Source of the DNA: Rariglobus hedericola
Lineage (GTDB): Bacteria; Verrucomicrobiota; Verrucomicrobiia; Opitutales; Opitutaceae
Direction of reading: 5' to 3'
NCBI RefSeq assembly: GCF_007559335.1
Contig: NZ_VMBG01000001.1
Coordinates: 1,364,001 to 1,428,000 of the forward strand
Length of the DNA stretch: 64,000 nt
In this document: one piece after another, positions 18,254 through 27,197 of the stretch
How the letters are laid out: each line of letters begins with the position of its first letter
Position numbering within the stretch: position 1 is the first letter of the stretch
Made by a program: the position numbers and the translations under genes
Notes under the pieces: generated by a model
What the model was told of the DNA's origin: nothing
Databases searched by the model: none
Seen by the model: only the letters and a program-made list of their open reading frames with translations

Positions 18254-19576
18254 TTATTCGGCGGCCGGAGCCAGTCGCTGCACTTTCACACGGCGCACGC
18301 GCTCGGCGTGAACATCGACCACGGTCACGAGATAATCTCCGACCGTGATTGTCTCGCCGCGCTTGGGCAGACCGCCAAATTGACGCTGCGTCCAGAGCGC
18401 GACCGTCTCCTTCGGTTGCCATTCAAACGTCCAGCCGGTTTCCGCCTGCAATTCGCGCATGGTGAGCGCGCCGCTCACGACGATGAACTGCTCGTTGAGC
18501 TCAAAAATCGGCCCGTGCTCGATATCGAATTCGTCGCGGATATCGCCGACGATTTCCTCGAGCACGTCCTCAAAGCTCACGATGCCCGCGGTGTTGCCCG
18601 CATCGTCGAGCACGAGCGCGAGGTGATTACGCGAGGAACGGAACAGCTCGAGCATCGTGTGAATCGGCGTCTTCAGCGTGAACGTGATCACCGGGCGCAC
18701 CAACGGCTCAAACGAGGCCTGCGGCCCAAGCGCGTGGATCTGCCACAACCACTCGCGCACGAGCAGCACGCCTTCCGCCTGGTCAAACGAATCGCCCCGG
18801 CACACCGGAAACCGGCTGTGGCCGCTCATCTGGGCGATGCGCAGATTTTCTTCCATCGGCTTATCAATCCACAACGCCACGATCTGTTCACGCGGACGCA
18901 TGATCTGGTGCGCGCGGATTTCACGCAGACGCAGCGAACGGATCATGAGTTTGTTGATCAACGAATCGCCCGGATGCGAATGACGCGCATGGCTCAACAC
19001 GTATTCCAGTTCCTCCGAACTGAACGCGCCCTCGCCCTCGCCCGCCGGATCAAGCCCCGCCCATTTTAGGAAAAGATTGGCGGTGCCATTCAGCGTCCAG
19101 ATGAACGGAAACAGAATGTAATAAAAAACGATGAGCGGTGCCGCCGTGGCCAGTGAAACCGCCTTAGGCCGCTGAATCGCCAGTGACTTCGGTGCCAGCT
19201 CGCCAAAAATAATGTGGAGAAACGTGATCACCAAAAACGCCACGATGAAGGAAACCGACGACACCGTGCTGGCCTCGGTGATACCAAACTTCCCCATCAA
19301 CGGAGCGATACGATGCGCGATAAACGGCTCGCCGACCCAGCCGAGACCGAGACTCGCCAGCGTGATGCCGAGCTGCGTGGCCGAGAGCGCGGCATCGAGC
19401 TTGTTGGTCGCGGCGAGCGCGAATTTCACCCGCCAGCCTCCGGTTTTCACCATCGGCTGAAGCTGGCTCGCGCGAACTTTCACGAGCGCGAATTCCGCCG
19501 CCACGAAAAAACCATTGGCGGCCACCAGGGCGAGGACGATGAAAACCTCCAACGCGATACCGAAAAAAGAGTGCAT
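18254..19576 (-). CDS. hemolysin-family membrane protein (CNNM-CBS-CorC)
   Basis: 440 residues. An N-terminal DUF21/CNNM membrane domain with about four spans starts at FFGIALEVFIVLALVAANGFFVAAEFALVKVR. The signature FGELAPKSLAIQRP is at about residues 120-135. Two CBS domains follow, with RPREQIVALW and FEDVLEEIVGDIRDE as landmarks. The end is a CorC/HlyC domain (GALTMREL ... GDYLVTVVDVHAERVRRVKV). Related proteins move or sense magnesium and other divalent cations at the inner membrane. It is single-gene and convergent with the preceding uncertain ORF. The substrate is inferred from the family only. Confidence 0.94.
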   Translation of the reverse strand: MHSFFGIALEVFIVLALVAANGFFVAAEFALVKVRASQLQPMVKTGGWRVKFALAATNKLDAALSATQLGITLASLGLGWVGEPFIAHRIAPLMGKFGITEASTVSSVSFIVAFLVITFLHIIFGELAPKSLAIQRPKAVSLATAAPLIVFYYILFPFIWTLNGTANLFLKWAGLDPAGEGEGAFSSEELEYVLSHARHSHPGDSLINKLMIRSLRLREIRAHQIMRPREQIVALWIDKPMEENLRIAQMSGHSRFPVCRGDSFDQAEGVLLVREWLWQIHALGPQASFEPLVRPVITFTLKTPIHTMLELFRSSRNHLALVLDDAGNTAGIVSFEDVLEEIVGDIRDEFDIEHGPIFELNEQFIVVSGALTMRELQAETGWTFEWQPKETVALWTQRQFGGLPKRGETITVGDYLVTVVDVHAERVRRVKVQRLAPAAE

Positions 19577-19717
19577 TAGTTAAAGAAAGATTGGCGGCTA
19601 AACCCGCGAGCCGTCGAGCGCCAACATGCAAGCCGCGCGCCACGTCGCGTCAGCTGAATGAGTTGAATGAACTTTCGCTTGGCGGCGCGGGCATTCGCAG
19701 GCCAACATCCGCGCTTC

Positions 19718-20398
19718 ATGTCACTCCCCACGCGCCCATCCAAGATCCACGGCCTGCGCGGCTGGCGTCGGGCTGCGCTCTGGCCGCTGGGTCTGCTCAT
19801 GCAGTTGTGGGGACGATCGCTGCACTTGGAAATGTCGCCGGAGTCACTTCGCGCCGTATCCAAAATCGACCAGCCCGTCGCTTTCACGCTTTGGCACAAC
19901 CGGCTCTTTATCACCGCCGAGATTTTCCGCCGCTATCGCCAGGGCCGGCCGGTTTACGGCTTGGTCAGTCCGAGTAAAGACGGCGCGTGGCTGGAAGCGT
20001 TCTTCTCCTTGATAGGCATCCGTGCCGTGCGCGGATCCAGTCATAAACTGGGACGTGAAGCCGTCACCGCGCTCGTTGACGTGATGAGGGCGGGCAACGA
20101 CATCGGCATCACACCCGACGGACCGCGCGGTCCCATCTACGAATTCAAAGCTGGCGGACTGATCGTCGCGCGCCGCGTGCAGGCACCGCTGCTGCTGTTG
20201 GGCTGTGCCTACGAAACTTCTTGGCAACTGCCGAGCTGGGACCGCTTTCACCTGCCGCGTCCTTTTTCACGCATTCGCGTTTACTGCGCTGAAGTGCCCA
20301 GCGCTACCTTGGGTGATCGCGAAGCAAGCGCCCTGACATTGCAGGCGCGCTTGCTGGCGATGAGCCCCGATCCCGTCGGCGGACGGGCAGTCGTTTAG
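19718..20398 (+). CDS. lysophospholipid acyltransferase family protein (DUF374)
   Basis: 226 residues from ATG 19718; an upstream ATG at 19667 would add 17 residues and has a slightly better ribosome-binding context. An N-terminal hydrophobic helix is followed by the acyltransferase-like active-site block FTLWHNRLF (His and an Asn in place of the usual Asp, as in DUF374) and ITPDGPRGP. DUF374 members are thought to act on the lipid A or Kdo region or on lysolipids at the inner membrane. The gene overlaps by four bases, end to end, with the convergent histone-like gene. The exact acyl acceptor is unknown. Confidence 0.87.
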   Translation: MSLPTRPSKIHGLRGWRRAALWPLGLLMQLWGRSLHLEMSPESLRAVSKIDQPVAFTLWHNRLFITAEIFRRYRQGRPVYGLVSPSKDGAWLEAFFSLIGIRAVRGSSHKLGREAVTALVDVMRAGNDIGITPDGPRGPIYEFKAGGLIVARRVQAPLLLLGCAYETSWQLPSWDRFHLPRPFSRIRVYCAEVPSATLGDREASALTLQARLLAMSPDPVGGRAVV

Positions 20399-20832
20399 AA
20401 CGAAGGAACCACCGAGGCCTTCACGCCGGACTCGGCGATAAAATCAGCACCCTCGGACCAGCTGAGGTCGTTGATGAGAAGTTTGTAGACCACGGGCTTG
20501 CTGGAAGCCGGAAGCGAGATGCTCCACTTGTCGTCGGAGACGCAGTCGAGCGCGATGCCCGCATCCCAGCTCAGGCCGGCACCTTCGCCGCGCACGTAAA
20601 GCGTGTTGCCGAAACCGATGTCGATGAGAGCAGTGATCACCGTGGCGGACTGCTTGGCGGCGGAGGCTTTCACAGCAGGTGCTTTGGCCGAAGGAGCCTT
20701 CTTCACCGCAGGAGCTTTGGCGGGAGCGACGGAACGCTTCACCGGGGCAGCCACCGGCTTTTTGGCGGCTTTGGCGGGAGCTTTTTTGGCGGTTGCGGTT
20801 GGCTTGGCGGCTTTGACCGTGGATTTCTTCAT
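20395..20832 (-). CDS. Lys/Ala/Pro-rich histone-like tail fused to a starch-binding-like domain
   Basis: 145 residues. Residues 1-62 are a disordered, highly basic tail of Lys, Ala and Pro (AKKAPAKAAKKPVAAPVK), like the tails of bacterial histone H1-like proteins. Residues 65-145 form a compact beta domain: TLYVRGEGAGLSWD, DKWSISLP and YKLLINDLSWSEGADF have the look of CBM20/CBM48 carbohydrate-binding modules, which share the pattern of G-LSWD and K-N-W. The tail suggests binding to nucleic acid or another polyanion. The domain may have a carbohydrate or purely structural role. No signal peptide. The function is unassigned and both halves are inferred from composition. Confidence 0.75.
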   Translation of the reverse strand: MKKSTVKAAKPTATAKKAPAKAAKKPVAAPVKRSVAPAKAPAVKKAPSAKAPAVKASAAKQSATVITALIDIGFGNTLYVRGEGAGLSWDAGIALDCVSDDKWSISLPASSKPVVYKLLINDLSWSEGADFIAESGVKASVVPSF

Positions 20833-21029
20833 GACTTCAATTCAGACGTTAATTTTTAATACGAGTCGGCCTGAGTGTTGGCCGTCAGTTTTGAGCTTCA
20901 ATAGCAAATTGGAGACCAAACCATCGCGGCGCGCATATTTTACCGTTCCGTCAAATTACTCAAAGCGAGCTCCTGAAAATTGATGTTTACTCGCACGAGT
21001 CGTCTCCCCAAAACATCCCCTTCCTGCAT

Positions 21030-21105
21030 GGGGCAGTAGCTCAGTTGATAGAGCGCGTCGTTCGCAATGACGAGGTCGTCGGTTTGATCCCGATCTGCTC
21101 CACCA
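21030..21105 (+). tRNA. tRNA-Ala (anticodon CGC)
   Basis: The acceptor strands GGGGCAG and CTGCTCC contain a G3-U70 wobble pair, the main alanine identity element, plus discriminator A and an encoded CCA. The anticodon loop TTCGCAA gives CGC. The D loop reads AGTTGATA instead of AGTTGGTA and the T loop reads TTTGATC instead of TTCGAAT. The normally invariant G19-C56 contact is therefore A19-U56, a compensated change that keeps base pairing. Confidence 0.9.
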
Positions 21106-21247
21106 TGATTTGTCGGCAATAATCCGACCCGGCCGGAGATTCCATCGGCCAACTAAAATCAGTTCAGGTATCATCTCTGCGAATGCAGGATTGTCTGTGG
21201 GCCGTTGATTGCGCAGAACGCTTCCAGCTCGATTCCATTTCCTGTCC

Positions 21248-21787
21248 ATGACTCACCAAGAAAAGCCGCTTGCGTCCTCATTTAGAGATCCGGCGGACCA
21301 TGTCGGCAGAGAATCTCGGGGTCATATCTCAGCGCAGCCGAAAACCGTTCTCTTGGTCGAAGATGGAGAAGACGAAATCCTGATTTTCAAAGTCGCCTGC
21401 AAGCGCGCCGCCGCCACGTTCGCCCTGCAATTCGCCCGCGACGGTCGCGAGGCGATTGAATACTTTTCGGGCACCGGCCCGTATGCCGATCGTCAGCAAC
21501 ACCCGATTCCCGCCTTGGTGATTTTGGACATCAACATGCCCTCCGTTTCGGGTTTTGAGGTGCTCGAATGGATCCGTAAGCATCCACAGTTTAAAAACGT
21601 GCCCGTCGTCATGCTAACGACCTCGATGTTCGATACCGATGTGTCCCGTGCGTATGCACTCGGCGCGAATTCCTATCTGGTAAAACCCGTCGATACCAAG
21701 GTGCTGGTTGAAATGATTCCGATGCTCGAACGCTACTGGATCGGCATGAACCGCGTGCCGGGCAACGTGCTCGACCAGCGTTCGTGA
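21248..21787 (+). CDS. single-domain response regulator (CheY/Rcp1-like)
   Basis: 179 residues from ATG 21248, after an N-terminal polar tail of about 30 residues. The receiver domain has the acidic pair in LLVEDGEDEILIFK, the phospho-acceptor Asp in VILDINMPSVSG, Thr in VVMLTTS, and Lys in YLVKPVD. There is no output domain, so it must work by protein contact. The relatively long region around ATFALQFARDGREAIEYFSGTGPYADRQQHP resembles Rcp1-type regulators paired with phytochrome-like kinases. No kinase gene is adjacent. Confidence 0.92.
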   Translation: MTHQEKPLASSFRDPADHVGRESRGHISAQPKTVLLVEDGEDEILIFKVACKRAAATFALQFARDGREAIEYFSGTGPYADRQQHPIPALVILDINMPSVSGFEVLEWIRKHPQFKNVPVVMLTTSMFDTDVSRAYALGANSYLVKPVDTKVLVEMIPMLERYWIGMNRVPGNVLDQRS

Positions 21788-21860
21788 GCCCTTCGCGCCC
21801 TCGGCACGCGGCTCGGTTTTTTGTTGGGCGCGAACGGAGTTCAGCTCCACGCTGCGCACC

Positions 21861-22655
21861 ATGTTGTTCTGGTTAAAGAAAGTCGCGGGCTACTGGCTCA
21901 TGCCGCTGCCGTTGTCAGTCGCATTGATCATCGGCGGCGTGGTGTTGATGCGTTTCACCCGGCGGAAACGACTCGGCCGCGGATTCGCACTGGTTGGCGG
22001 ACTCTGGCTGCTCGTGTGTAGCAACTCCGGTATCGGCACCTGGTTCGTGCGCGGACTCGAAGCCGAATACCCGTCGCAACCCACGCTCACGGCGGGCGCC
22101 CCCCTGCCCGATGATCTCGCGCGTTGCGAATTCGTAGTGGTGCTCGGCGGAGGCAATACCCATGCGCCGGAATGGCCGGCCAACAACCAGCTGAGCGCCT
22201 CGGCGTTGTCACGGATCGTCGAGGGTGTTCGATTGGTGCGACAGATGCCGCAGGCCCGCCTGATCGTGAGCGGGCCAAACGATGCAGCCATCGGCGGGCC
22301 GTCGCACGCACGCTTGCTGGCGGATGTCGCCGTGTCACTCGGCGTGCCGCGCGAGCGTATTTTGGAAATCTCCAGCGCACGCGACACCGAGCAGGAAGCC
22401 GTGGCCATCCGCGCACTCGCCGGCGACGCCCCCGTGGCATTGGTCACCTCGGCGTGGCACCTGCCGCGAGCAATGGCACTGTGTCGCCGCCAGGGAATCG
22501 ATGCAGTCGCCTGCCCGGCCGACTACGCGGGACGTGATATTCACCCCCGATTCTTTGATTTTTTCACATGGAATGTCGGCGGTTTGGAACGGAGCACCAA
22601 GGCGGTTTACGAGGTGATCGGGGCAACTTGGTCCCAGTTGCGGGGAAAGACCTGA
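21861..22655 (+). CDS. YdcF/ElyC-type DUF218 membrane protein
   Basis: 264 residues. Two N-terminal spans (about 12-34 and 41-56) precede a soluble domain with the DUF218 signatures VVVLGGGNTHAPEW, ARLIVSGPNDA, ERILEISSARDTEQEAVAI and ALVTSAWHLPRAM. Members of the family, such as ElyC and SanA, affect envelope integrity and lipid-linked precursor use. Their catalytic activity is not well defined. The soluble domain would face the periplasm. It is 58 bp upstream of the Pit operon on the same strand but unlikely to be functionally linked. Confidence 0.9.
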   Translation: MLFWLKKVAGYWLMPLPLSVALIIGGVVLMRFTRRKRLGRGFALVGGLWLLVCSNSGIGTWFVRGLEAEYPSQPTLTAGAPLPDDLARCEFVVVLGGGNTHAPEWPANNQLSASALSRIVEGVRLVRQMPQARLIVSGPNDAAIGGPSHARLLADVAVSLGVPRERILEISSARDTEQEAVAIRALAGDAPVALVTSAWHLPRAMALCRRQGIDAVACPADYAGRDIHPRFFDFFTWNVGGLERSTKAVYEVIGATWSQLRGKT

Positions 22656-22713
22656 ATCGGCCCAAAAAGCCGGTGTTTACAAATGTGACAGGACTGCTAC
22701 CGCATGACTTGCC

Positions 22714-23352
22714 ATGCTCTCGCTCAAAAAACTCTTTGGTAAAGACGAGAAGTTCTACGACCTTCTCGAAGCCAGCGCGGAAGAAGCGCTCACCAGCACC
22801 AAGCTGCTGGCCAGCTACCTCCAACGCAGCCAGGCCTTTACCTCGGCCAATGACCTCGACGAGTTCATCCAGAGCCGCCGCAAGGACAAGCGCATCACCC
22901 AGCAGATCACCGAGGAACTCTGCAAAACCTTCGTCACGCCCATCGAGCGCGAAGACATCGAATCCCTTTCCCTCGCCCTCTACCGCATCCCGAAGATCGT
23001 CGAGAAGCTGGTCGAGCGTCTCTCCATTTATCCCGGTCGCGTGCCCACCGAGGGTTTTCAGCGCCAGGCCGCCCTCCTCTGCCAGGCCGGCGAAGCGGTC
23101 GCCTTCATGGTGAAACAGCTGCGCCGCGGCGCAAAGTTGGAAAACGTGCAGGAAGCCAACGAGCGCCTGCAATTCGCCGAGGGCGAGGCCGACAAGGTCA
23201 TGCTCGGCCTGATCAAAGATCTCTACAACGGTCCGTATGACGCCAAGGAGACGATGATTCTCCAGGATCTTTTCGAAATGATGGAGAAAGCCGTGGATCG
23301 CTGTCGCGACGCCGGAGCCGTCGTTTTCCAGATCGTGCTGAAATACTCGTAA
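22714..23352 (+). CDS. DUF47 PhoU-like accessory protein of Pit transporter
   Basis: 212 residues, all helical, with family signatures FGKDEKFYDLLEASAEEALTSTKLL near the N-terminus and EGEADKVMLGLIKDLYNGPYDAKE in the second half. It starts 19 bp upstream of a Pit-family transporter, the usual arrangement. In this family the protein modulates phosphate uptake through Pit and is a distant relative of PhoU. The two genes form a pair with no other members. Confidence 0.93.
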   Translation: MLSLKKLFGKDEKFYDLLEASAEEALTSTKLLASYLQRSQAFTSANDLDEFIQSRRKDKRITQQITEELCKTFVTPIEREDIESLSLALYRIPKIVEKLVERLSIYPGRVPTEGFQRQAALLCQAGEAVAFMVKQLRRGAKLENVQEANERLQFAEGEADKVMLGLIKDLYNGPYDAKETMILQDLFEMMEKAVDRCRDAGAVVFQIVLKYS

Positions 23353-23371
23353 GCGTCCGCCCGTCCGTCCC

Positions 23372-24433
23372 ATGACGCTTTTCCTGATCGTTCTGTTCGC
23401 GGCCTTGGTGTTTGAATACATCAACGGTTTCCACGACGCGGCCAACGCCATCGCCACGGTCGTCTCGACCAAGGTGCTCACACCCCGCCAGGCCATCATG
23501 ATGGCGGCGTTTTTCAATCTGCTCGGCGCGCTCATGGGCACCGCCGTCGCCAAGACCATCGGCGGCGGCCTCGTGGATGCCAACGTCGCTACCATGCCGA
23601 CCATCCTGGCGGCGTTGATCAGTGCGATCATCTGGGGCCTCTTCACGTGGTGGCTCGGTCTGCCCTCCAGCTCCAGCCACGCGCTGGTCGGCGGCTTGTG
23701 CGGCGCGGCACTCGCCACCGCCAAGGGCAACTGGGGCGTGCTTCACTGGAGCGAGATGGTCGATGGCAAACACATCGGCATCTGGCCCAAGATCGTCATG
23801 CCGATGCTGCTCTCTCCGCTCATCGGTTTCGTCGGCGGCGGGTTGCTCATGCTGTTTCTCTACGCCGTGCTCAAGCGCGCGACGCCGCACTTCATCAACA
23901 AATGGTTTGGCAAGCTGCAGATCGTCAGCGCGAGCTGGATGGGCTTTTCCCACGGCACCAACGACGCGCAAAAAACCATGGGCATCATCGCCCTCGCGTT
24001 GTTCACCGGCACGCAGGCAGGCGCGTTCGACGATGTGCCGTCCTGGCTTCATTTTTTGCGCACGCCGGAGTTTGAAGTTCATCGCTGGGTCATGCTCACC
24101 TGCGCCATTGTGATGGCCGCGGGCACCGCCGGCGGCGGCTGGCGCATCATCAAGACGATGGGCCACAAGATGGTGAAACTTCAGCCCATCCACGGCTTCG
24201 CCGCCGAGACCACCGCAGCAGCCATCATCGGCGTGGCGTCGCACATCGGCATCCCGCTTTCGACCACGCACGTCATCTCGACATCCATCATGGGCGTCGG
24301 CGCCACCAAGCGCCTCAGCGCCGTCAAATGGGGTGTCGTTTCCCGAATCGTGTGGGCGTGGGTGCTCACCCTGCCGATCACCGGTCTGCTCGGTTATCTG
24401 GTCTGCCGCTGCTTGCACTCGGCTGGATACTAA
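23372..24433 (+). CDS. inorganic phosphate transporter, PiT family
   Basis: 353 residues with about ten membrane spans. The duplicated PiT signature is visible: GFHDAANAIATVVST near residue 20, and GFSHGTNDAQKTMGIIAL near residue 190. GLPSSSSHALVGGLCGAAL and GIPLSTTHVISTSIMG are the paired SS(S)SH motifs. It imports phosphate as a metal complex with low affinity, driven by the proton gradient. The region also encodes the high-affinity Pst system in the opposite orientation. A bidirectional terminator follows. Confidence 0.96.
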   Translation: MTLFLIVLFAALVFEYINGFHDAANAIATVVSTKVLTPRQAIMMAAFFNLLGALMGTAVAKTIGGGLVDANVATMPTILAALISAIIWGLFTWWLGLPSSSSHALVGGLCGAALATAKGNWGVLHWSEMVDGKHIGIWPKIVMPMLLSPLIGFVGGGLLMLFLYAVLKRATPHFINKWFGKLQIVSASWMGFSHGTNDAQKTMGIIALALFTGTQAGAFDDVPSWLHFLRTPEFEVHRWVMLTCAIVMAAGTAGGGWRIIKTMGHKMVKLQPIHGFAAETTAAAIIGVASHIGIPLSTTHVISTSIMGVGATKRLSAVKWGVVSRIVWAWVLTLPITGLLGYLVCRCLHSAGY

Positions 24434-24464
24434 AAAAGCGCGGCTTTCAAAGCCGCGCTTTTTT
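24432..24464. terminator. bidirectional terminator between Pit and phoU genes
   Basis: AAAAAAGCGCGGCT pairs with AGCCGCGCTTTTTT around a five-base loop. It has an A tract and a T tract on its two sides and serves the convergent pit and phoU transcripts. Confidence 0.92.
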
Positions 24465-24484
24465 GTGCCCGTATTGGCGAATGC

Positions 24485-25153
24485 TCAGCCCTTCTTGAGC
24501 TCTTCGCGGTGGCGGATGTCCTGGGCCTTCGCGAGGAACACCATTTCCTCGGCGATATTGCAGGCGTGGTCGGCGATGCGCTCGATCGACTTCGAGATGA
24601 ACATGAGTTCCAGCGCACGCGTGGTCGTAGCGGGATTCTCGATCATGAAGCTGCTCAGCTCACGGTAGAGCTGCTTGTTGATCGCATCGACCTCGGAGTC
24701 GCGACGAACGATGGCGAGCGCCTTGTCGGTGTCGCCGTGAAGGAAACAATCCATCGCGTCGCGCAGCATCTCGACCGCGATGTTGGCCATGCGAGGGATG
24801 TCGACGTAAGCCTTGAGCGGAGGCGAACCGGCGAGGCGCACGGCCCGCTTGGCGATCGTGGTGCATTCGTCGCCCACGCGCTCGAGATCGTGCGAAGCCT
24901 TCATGCCGACGATCACGAGACGCAGTTCGGTCGCGACGGGAGCGCGCAGGTTCATGTAGCGAATGGCCTCGTCGTCGATGCTCATCTCCAGGTTGTCGAG
25001 CTCGTCGTCGGCCGCGATCACGCGATCAGCCAGCGCCACGTCGGCATCGACGAGCGCCTTGAGCGAATCGCGCACCTGGCGGATGGCGGTCTCGCCCATG
25101 ATCATCAGATGGGAGCGGAAGGTTTCGAGTTCGGCGTCAAAAAAACGTTTCAT
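24485..25153 (-). CDS. phoU: phosphate transport system regulatory protein PhoU
   Basis: 222 residues of two PhoU helical-bundle repeats. Family motifs are VADRVIAADDELDNLEMSIDDEAIR at about 35-60, DLERVGDECTTIAKRAV in the first repeat, and the related ERIADHACNIAEEMVFL in the second. It represses the Pho response when phosphate is plentiful, through contact with PstB and the sensor kinase (family knowledge). It is the last gene of the pst cluster, 94 bp beyond pstB; the gap contains a hairpin-forming dispersed repeat. Confidence 0.96.
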   Translation of the reverse strand: MKRFFDAELETFRSHLMIMGETAIRQVRDSLKALVDADVALADRVIAADDELDNLEMSIDDEAIRYMNLRAPVATELRLVIVGMKASHDLERVGDECTTIAKRAVRLAGSPPLKAYVDIPRMANIAVEMLRDAMDCFLHGDTDKALAIVRRDSEVDAINKQLYRELSSFMIENPATTTRALELMFISKSIERIADHACNIAEEMVFLAKAQDIRHREELKKG

Positions 25154-25171
25154 AGAATAAATTGAAAATTA

Positions 25172-25239
25172 AACACAGGGGTCACGGAGAACACAGAGAC
25201 GGAAGTTTAAAACTCCGCGATCTCTGAGTCCTCTGTGTT
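25172..25239. repeat. imperfect palindromic intergenic repeat
   Basis: AACACAGGGGTCACGGAG... and ...CTCCGCGATCTCTGAGTCCTCTGTGTT form a long imperfect hairpin around TTTAAA. It is a 'cacagagnacacagag' type sequence that often recurs between genes in environmental bacteria. It lies between pstB and phoU. Confidence 0.6.
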
Positions 25240-25247
25240 AAGAAAAC

Positions 25248-26114
25248 TCAGCCAAAGCGACCCGAGACGTAGGCTTCGGTCTGGGGGTTGCCGGGGTTCA
25301 TGAAGATCGTGCGGGTGTCGGCATATTCAATCAACTTGCCCATGTAGAAGAACGCGGTCTTGTCGGAGCAACGGGCGGCCTGCTGCATCGAGTGCGTCAC
25401 GATGATAATGGTGAACTCTTTCTTCAGATCGTGGATGAGTTCCTCGACCTTGGCGGTCGCGATGGGATCCAGTGCGGAGCAAGGCTCGTCCATGAGGATG
25501 ACCTCGGGGGAAACGGCGATCGTGCGGGCGATGCAGAGGCGCTGCTGTTGTCCGCCCGAGAGGCCGAGGCCGCTCTCGTGCAGGCGGTCCTTAACCTCGT
25601 CCCACAGCGCGGCGCCGCGCAGGGATTTCTCAACCACTTCGTCGAGCTTTGCCTTGTTGGTTTCACCCTGGATGCGCAGGCCGTAAATGACGTTTTCGTA
25701 GATGGATTTCGGGAAGGGATTGGACTTCTGGAAAACCATGCCGACGCGTTTGCGCAGCTCGATGGAATCGACGTCGCGACCGTTGATGTCGACGCCGCGG
25801 ATCTTGACGCCACCGCGCTTCACGCTGGTGCCGTCGATGAGATCGTTCATGCGGTTGAGGCAGCGCAGCAACGTGGATTTACCGCAACCGGACGGTCCGA
25901 TGAACGCGGTGACGCGCTTGTCGTCGAGCTTCAGGTTGATGTCGAAAAGCGCCTGTTTGGCACCGTAGTAGAAATCGAAATTATCGATCTCAATGAGGGT
26001 GTCGGCCTTTTCTTTATCAGTGGCGCGGGTGGGCACCTGAAAAGAACGGGAGGCGGGAGTGGCGGAGGGAGTTTCCATGGGCGCGGCGGTGAGAAGTGTG
26101 GAGGCGGTTACCAT
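25248..26114 (-). CDS. pstB: phosphate ABC transporter ATP-binding protein PstB
   Basis: 288 residues. ABC motifs: Walker [11 protein letters not shown]-loop [15 protein letters not shown], signature LSGGQQQR, Walker [15 protein letters not shown] and the H-loop THSMQQ. The N-terminus is extended by about 40 residues compared with the common form; starting at 26114 overlaps pstA by a few bases, while the ATG at 26078 would shorten it by 12 residues. It powers high-affinity phosphate uptake with PstC and PstA. Confidence 0.97.
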   Translation of the reverse strand: MVTASTLLTAAPMETPSATPASRSFQVPTRATDKEKADTLIEIDNFDFYYGAKQALFDINLKLDDKRVTAFIGPSGCGKSTLLRCLNRMNDLIDGTSVKRGGVKIRGVDINGRDVDSIELRKRVGMVFQKSNPFPKSIYENVIYGLRIQGETNKAKLDEVVEKSLRGAALWDEVKDRLHESGLGLSGGQQQRLCIARTIAVSPEVILMDEPCSALDPIATAKVEELIHDLKKEFTIIIVTHSMQQAARCSDKTAFFYMGKLIEYADTRTIFMNPGNPQTEAYVSGRFG

Positions 26115-27187
26115 TGGTAGCGGCTGCGGAGCTTGTTGCGGAAAATGATGGAGGCGGTGGCGATGAGGGCGACGATGCCCAGAAAGACGAAGGCGGTGCC
26201 GTATTGGACGCGTGCGGTGTATTCATTCTGCGGGATCTTCGAGGAGACCACGTAGATGTGATACGGCAGCGCCATCACGCCTTGGAAAAAGAAGTCGCTG
26301 ACCTTCTCGACGTCCCACGGCAGCTTGTCGCGGACGACGTAGGCGGCGGTGAACATGATCGGTGCGGTTTCGCCGGCGACACGGGCGATACCCAAAATGG
26401 AGGAAGTCAAAATGCCCGGGAGGGCGTAAGGCAGCACGTTCTTGCGGATCGTCTGCCACTTGGTGGCGCCGAGCGCGAGCGAGCCCTCACGGAAGCCCTT
26501 GGGCACGGCCTTGAGCGATTCCTCGGAGGCCGTGATGACCACGGGCAACACCATGAAAGCGAGCGTGAACCAGCCGGCGAGAAGCGAGACGTTCCAGTCG
26601 AAGAAAATGACAAACATGCCGAAGCCGAAGAGGCCGAAAACGATCGAAGGCACGCCGGCGAGATTGAGAATCGCGAGACGGATGAAGCGCACGACCGTCC
26701 CGTCCTTCGCATATTCATTCAGGTAGATCGCACTGCACACACCGAGGAAAAGCGCGATCGTCATCGAGCCCACCACGAGCAACACGGTGCCCACGATGCA
26801 CGGCCAGATCCCGCCCGCGGAGTAAACGTAGCTGGAGGATTTGAAGACCGGTGCGGGCTGTCCGGCAGAGGCGGCCTTGGCGGTTTCCGACTCACGGAAG
26901 GCGCGATACTCCTTGTCACCCATCTCCATCTTCTGGCCGTTGTGCTCGAAAACGTAGAGCGACTCAGGGGCTTCGAAGAGAAATGTGTTGGTGACGTAGG
27001 GAAACGACGAGGTGGTCTTGAATGCGTTGGTGACGGTCGGCAGGCCTTTGAAGATGATGTCGGCGAAAACGATGACGCCGCACAGCAGCACGAAATATGT
27101 CGCGAAGCGGAAAACGCCGAGAATGACCTTCTCGAAGGAACGGCTGCGGCTGGGCTTGGTGGCGAAAGGATTAATAGGAGTGCTCAT
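26108..27187 (-). CDS. pstA: phosphate ABC transporter permease PstA
   Basis: 359 residues. Six spans in the conserved permease domain, with the EAA-like loop [21 protein letters not shown]. Between the first span and the rest there is an extra periplasmic segment of about 85 residues ([19 protein letters not shown] ... [11 protein letters not shown]), longer than in E. coli PstA. It forms the inner-membrane channel with PstC. It overlaps pstB and is 10 bp from pstC, so these three are one transcript. Confidence 0.95.
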   Translation of the reverse strand: MSTPINPFATKPSRSRSFEKVILGVFRFATYFVLLCGVIVFADIIFKGLPTVTNAFKTTSSFPYVTNTFLFEAPESLYVFEHNGQKMEMGDKEYRAFRESETAKAASAGQPAPVFKSSSYVYSAGGIWPCIVGTVLLVVGSMTIALFLGVCSAIYLNEYAKDGTVVRFIRLAILNLAGVPSIVFGLFGFGMFVIFFDWNVSLLAGWFTLAFMVLPVVITASEESLKAVPKGFREGSLALGATKWQTIRKNVLPYALPGILTSSILGIARVAGETAPIMFTAAYVVRDKLPWDVEKVSDFFFQGVMALPYHIYVVSSKIPQNEYTARVQYGTAFVFLGIVALIATASIIFRNKLRSRYQW

Positions 27188-27197
27188 GGTAACAGGC

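Noticed and set aside
22656-22713. Possible Pho box upstream of the Pit pair
   Set aside because: One CTGTCAC half-site exists on the minus strand (in GTGACAG) but no convincing 11-bp tandem neighbour; too weak to list as a feature.
22564-24418. Long - strand frames of 388 and 401 codons across the Pit operon
   Set aside because: Shadows of the DUF47 and PiT genes, whose signatures are unambiguous.
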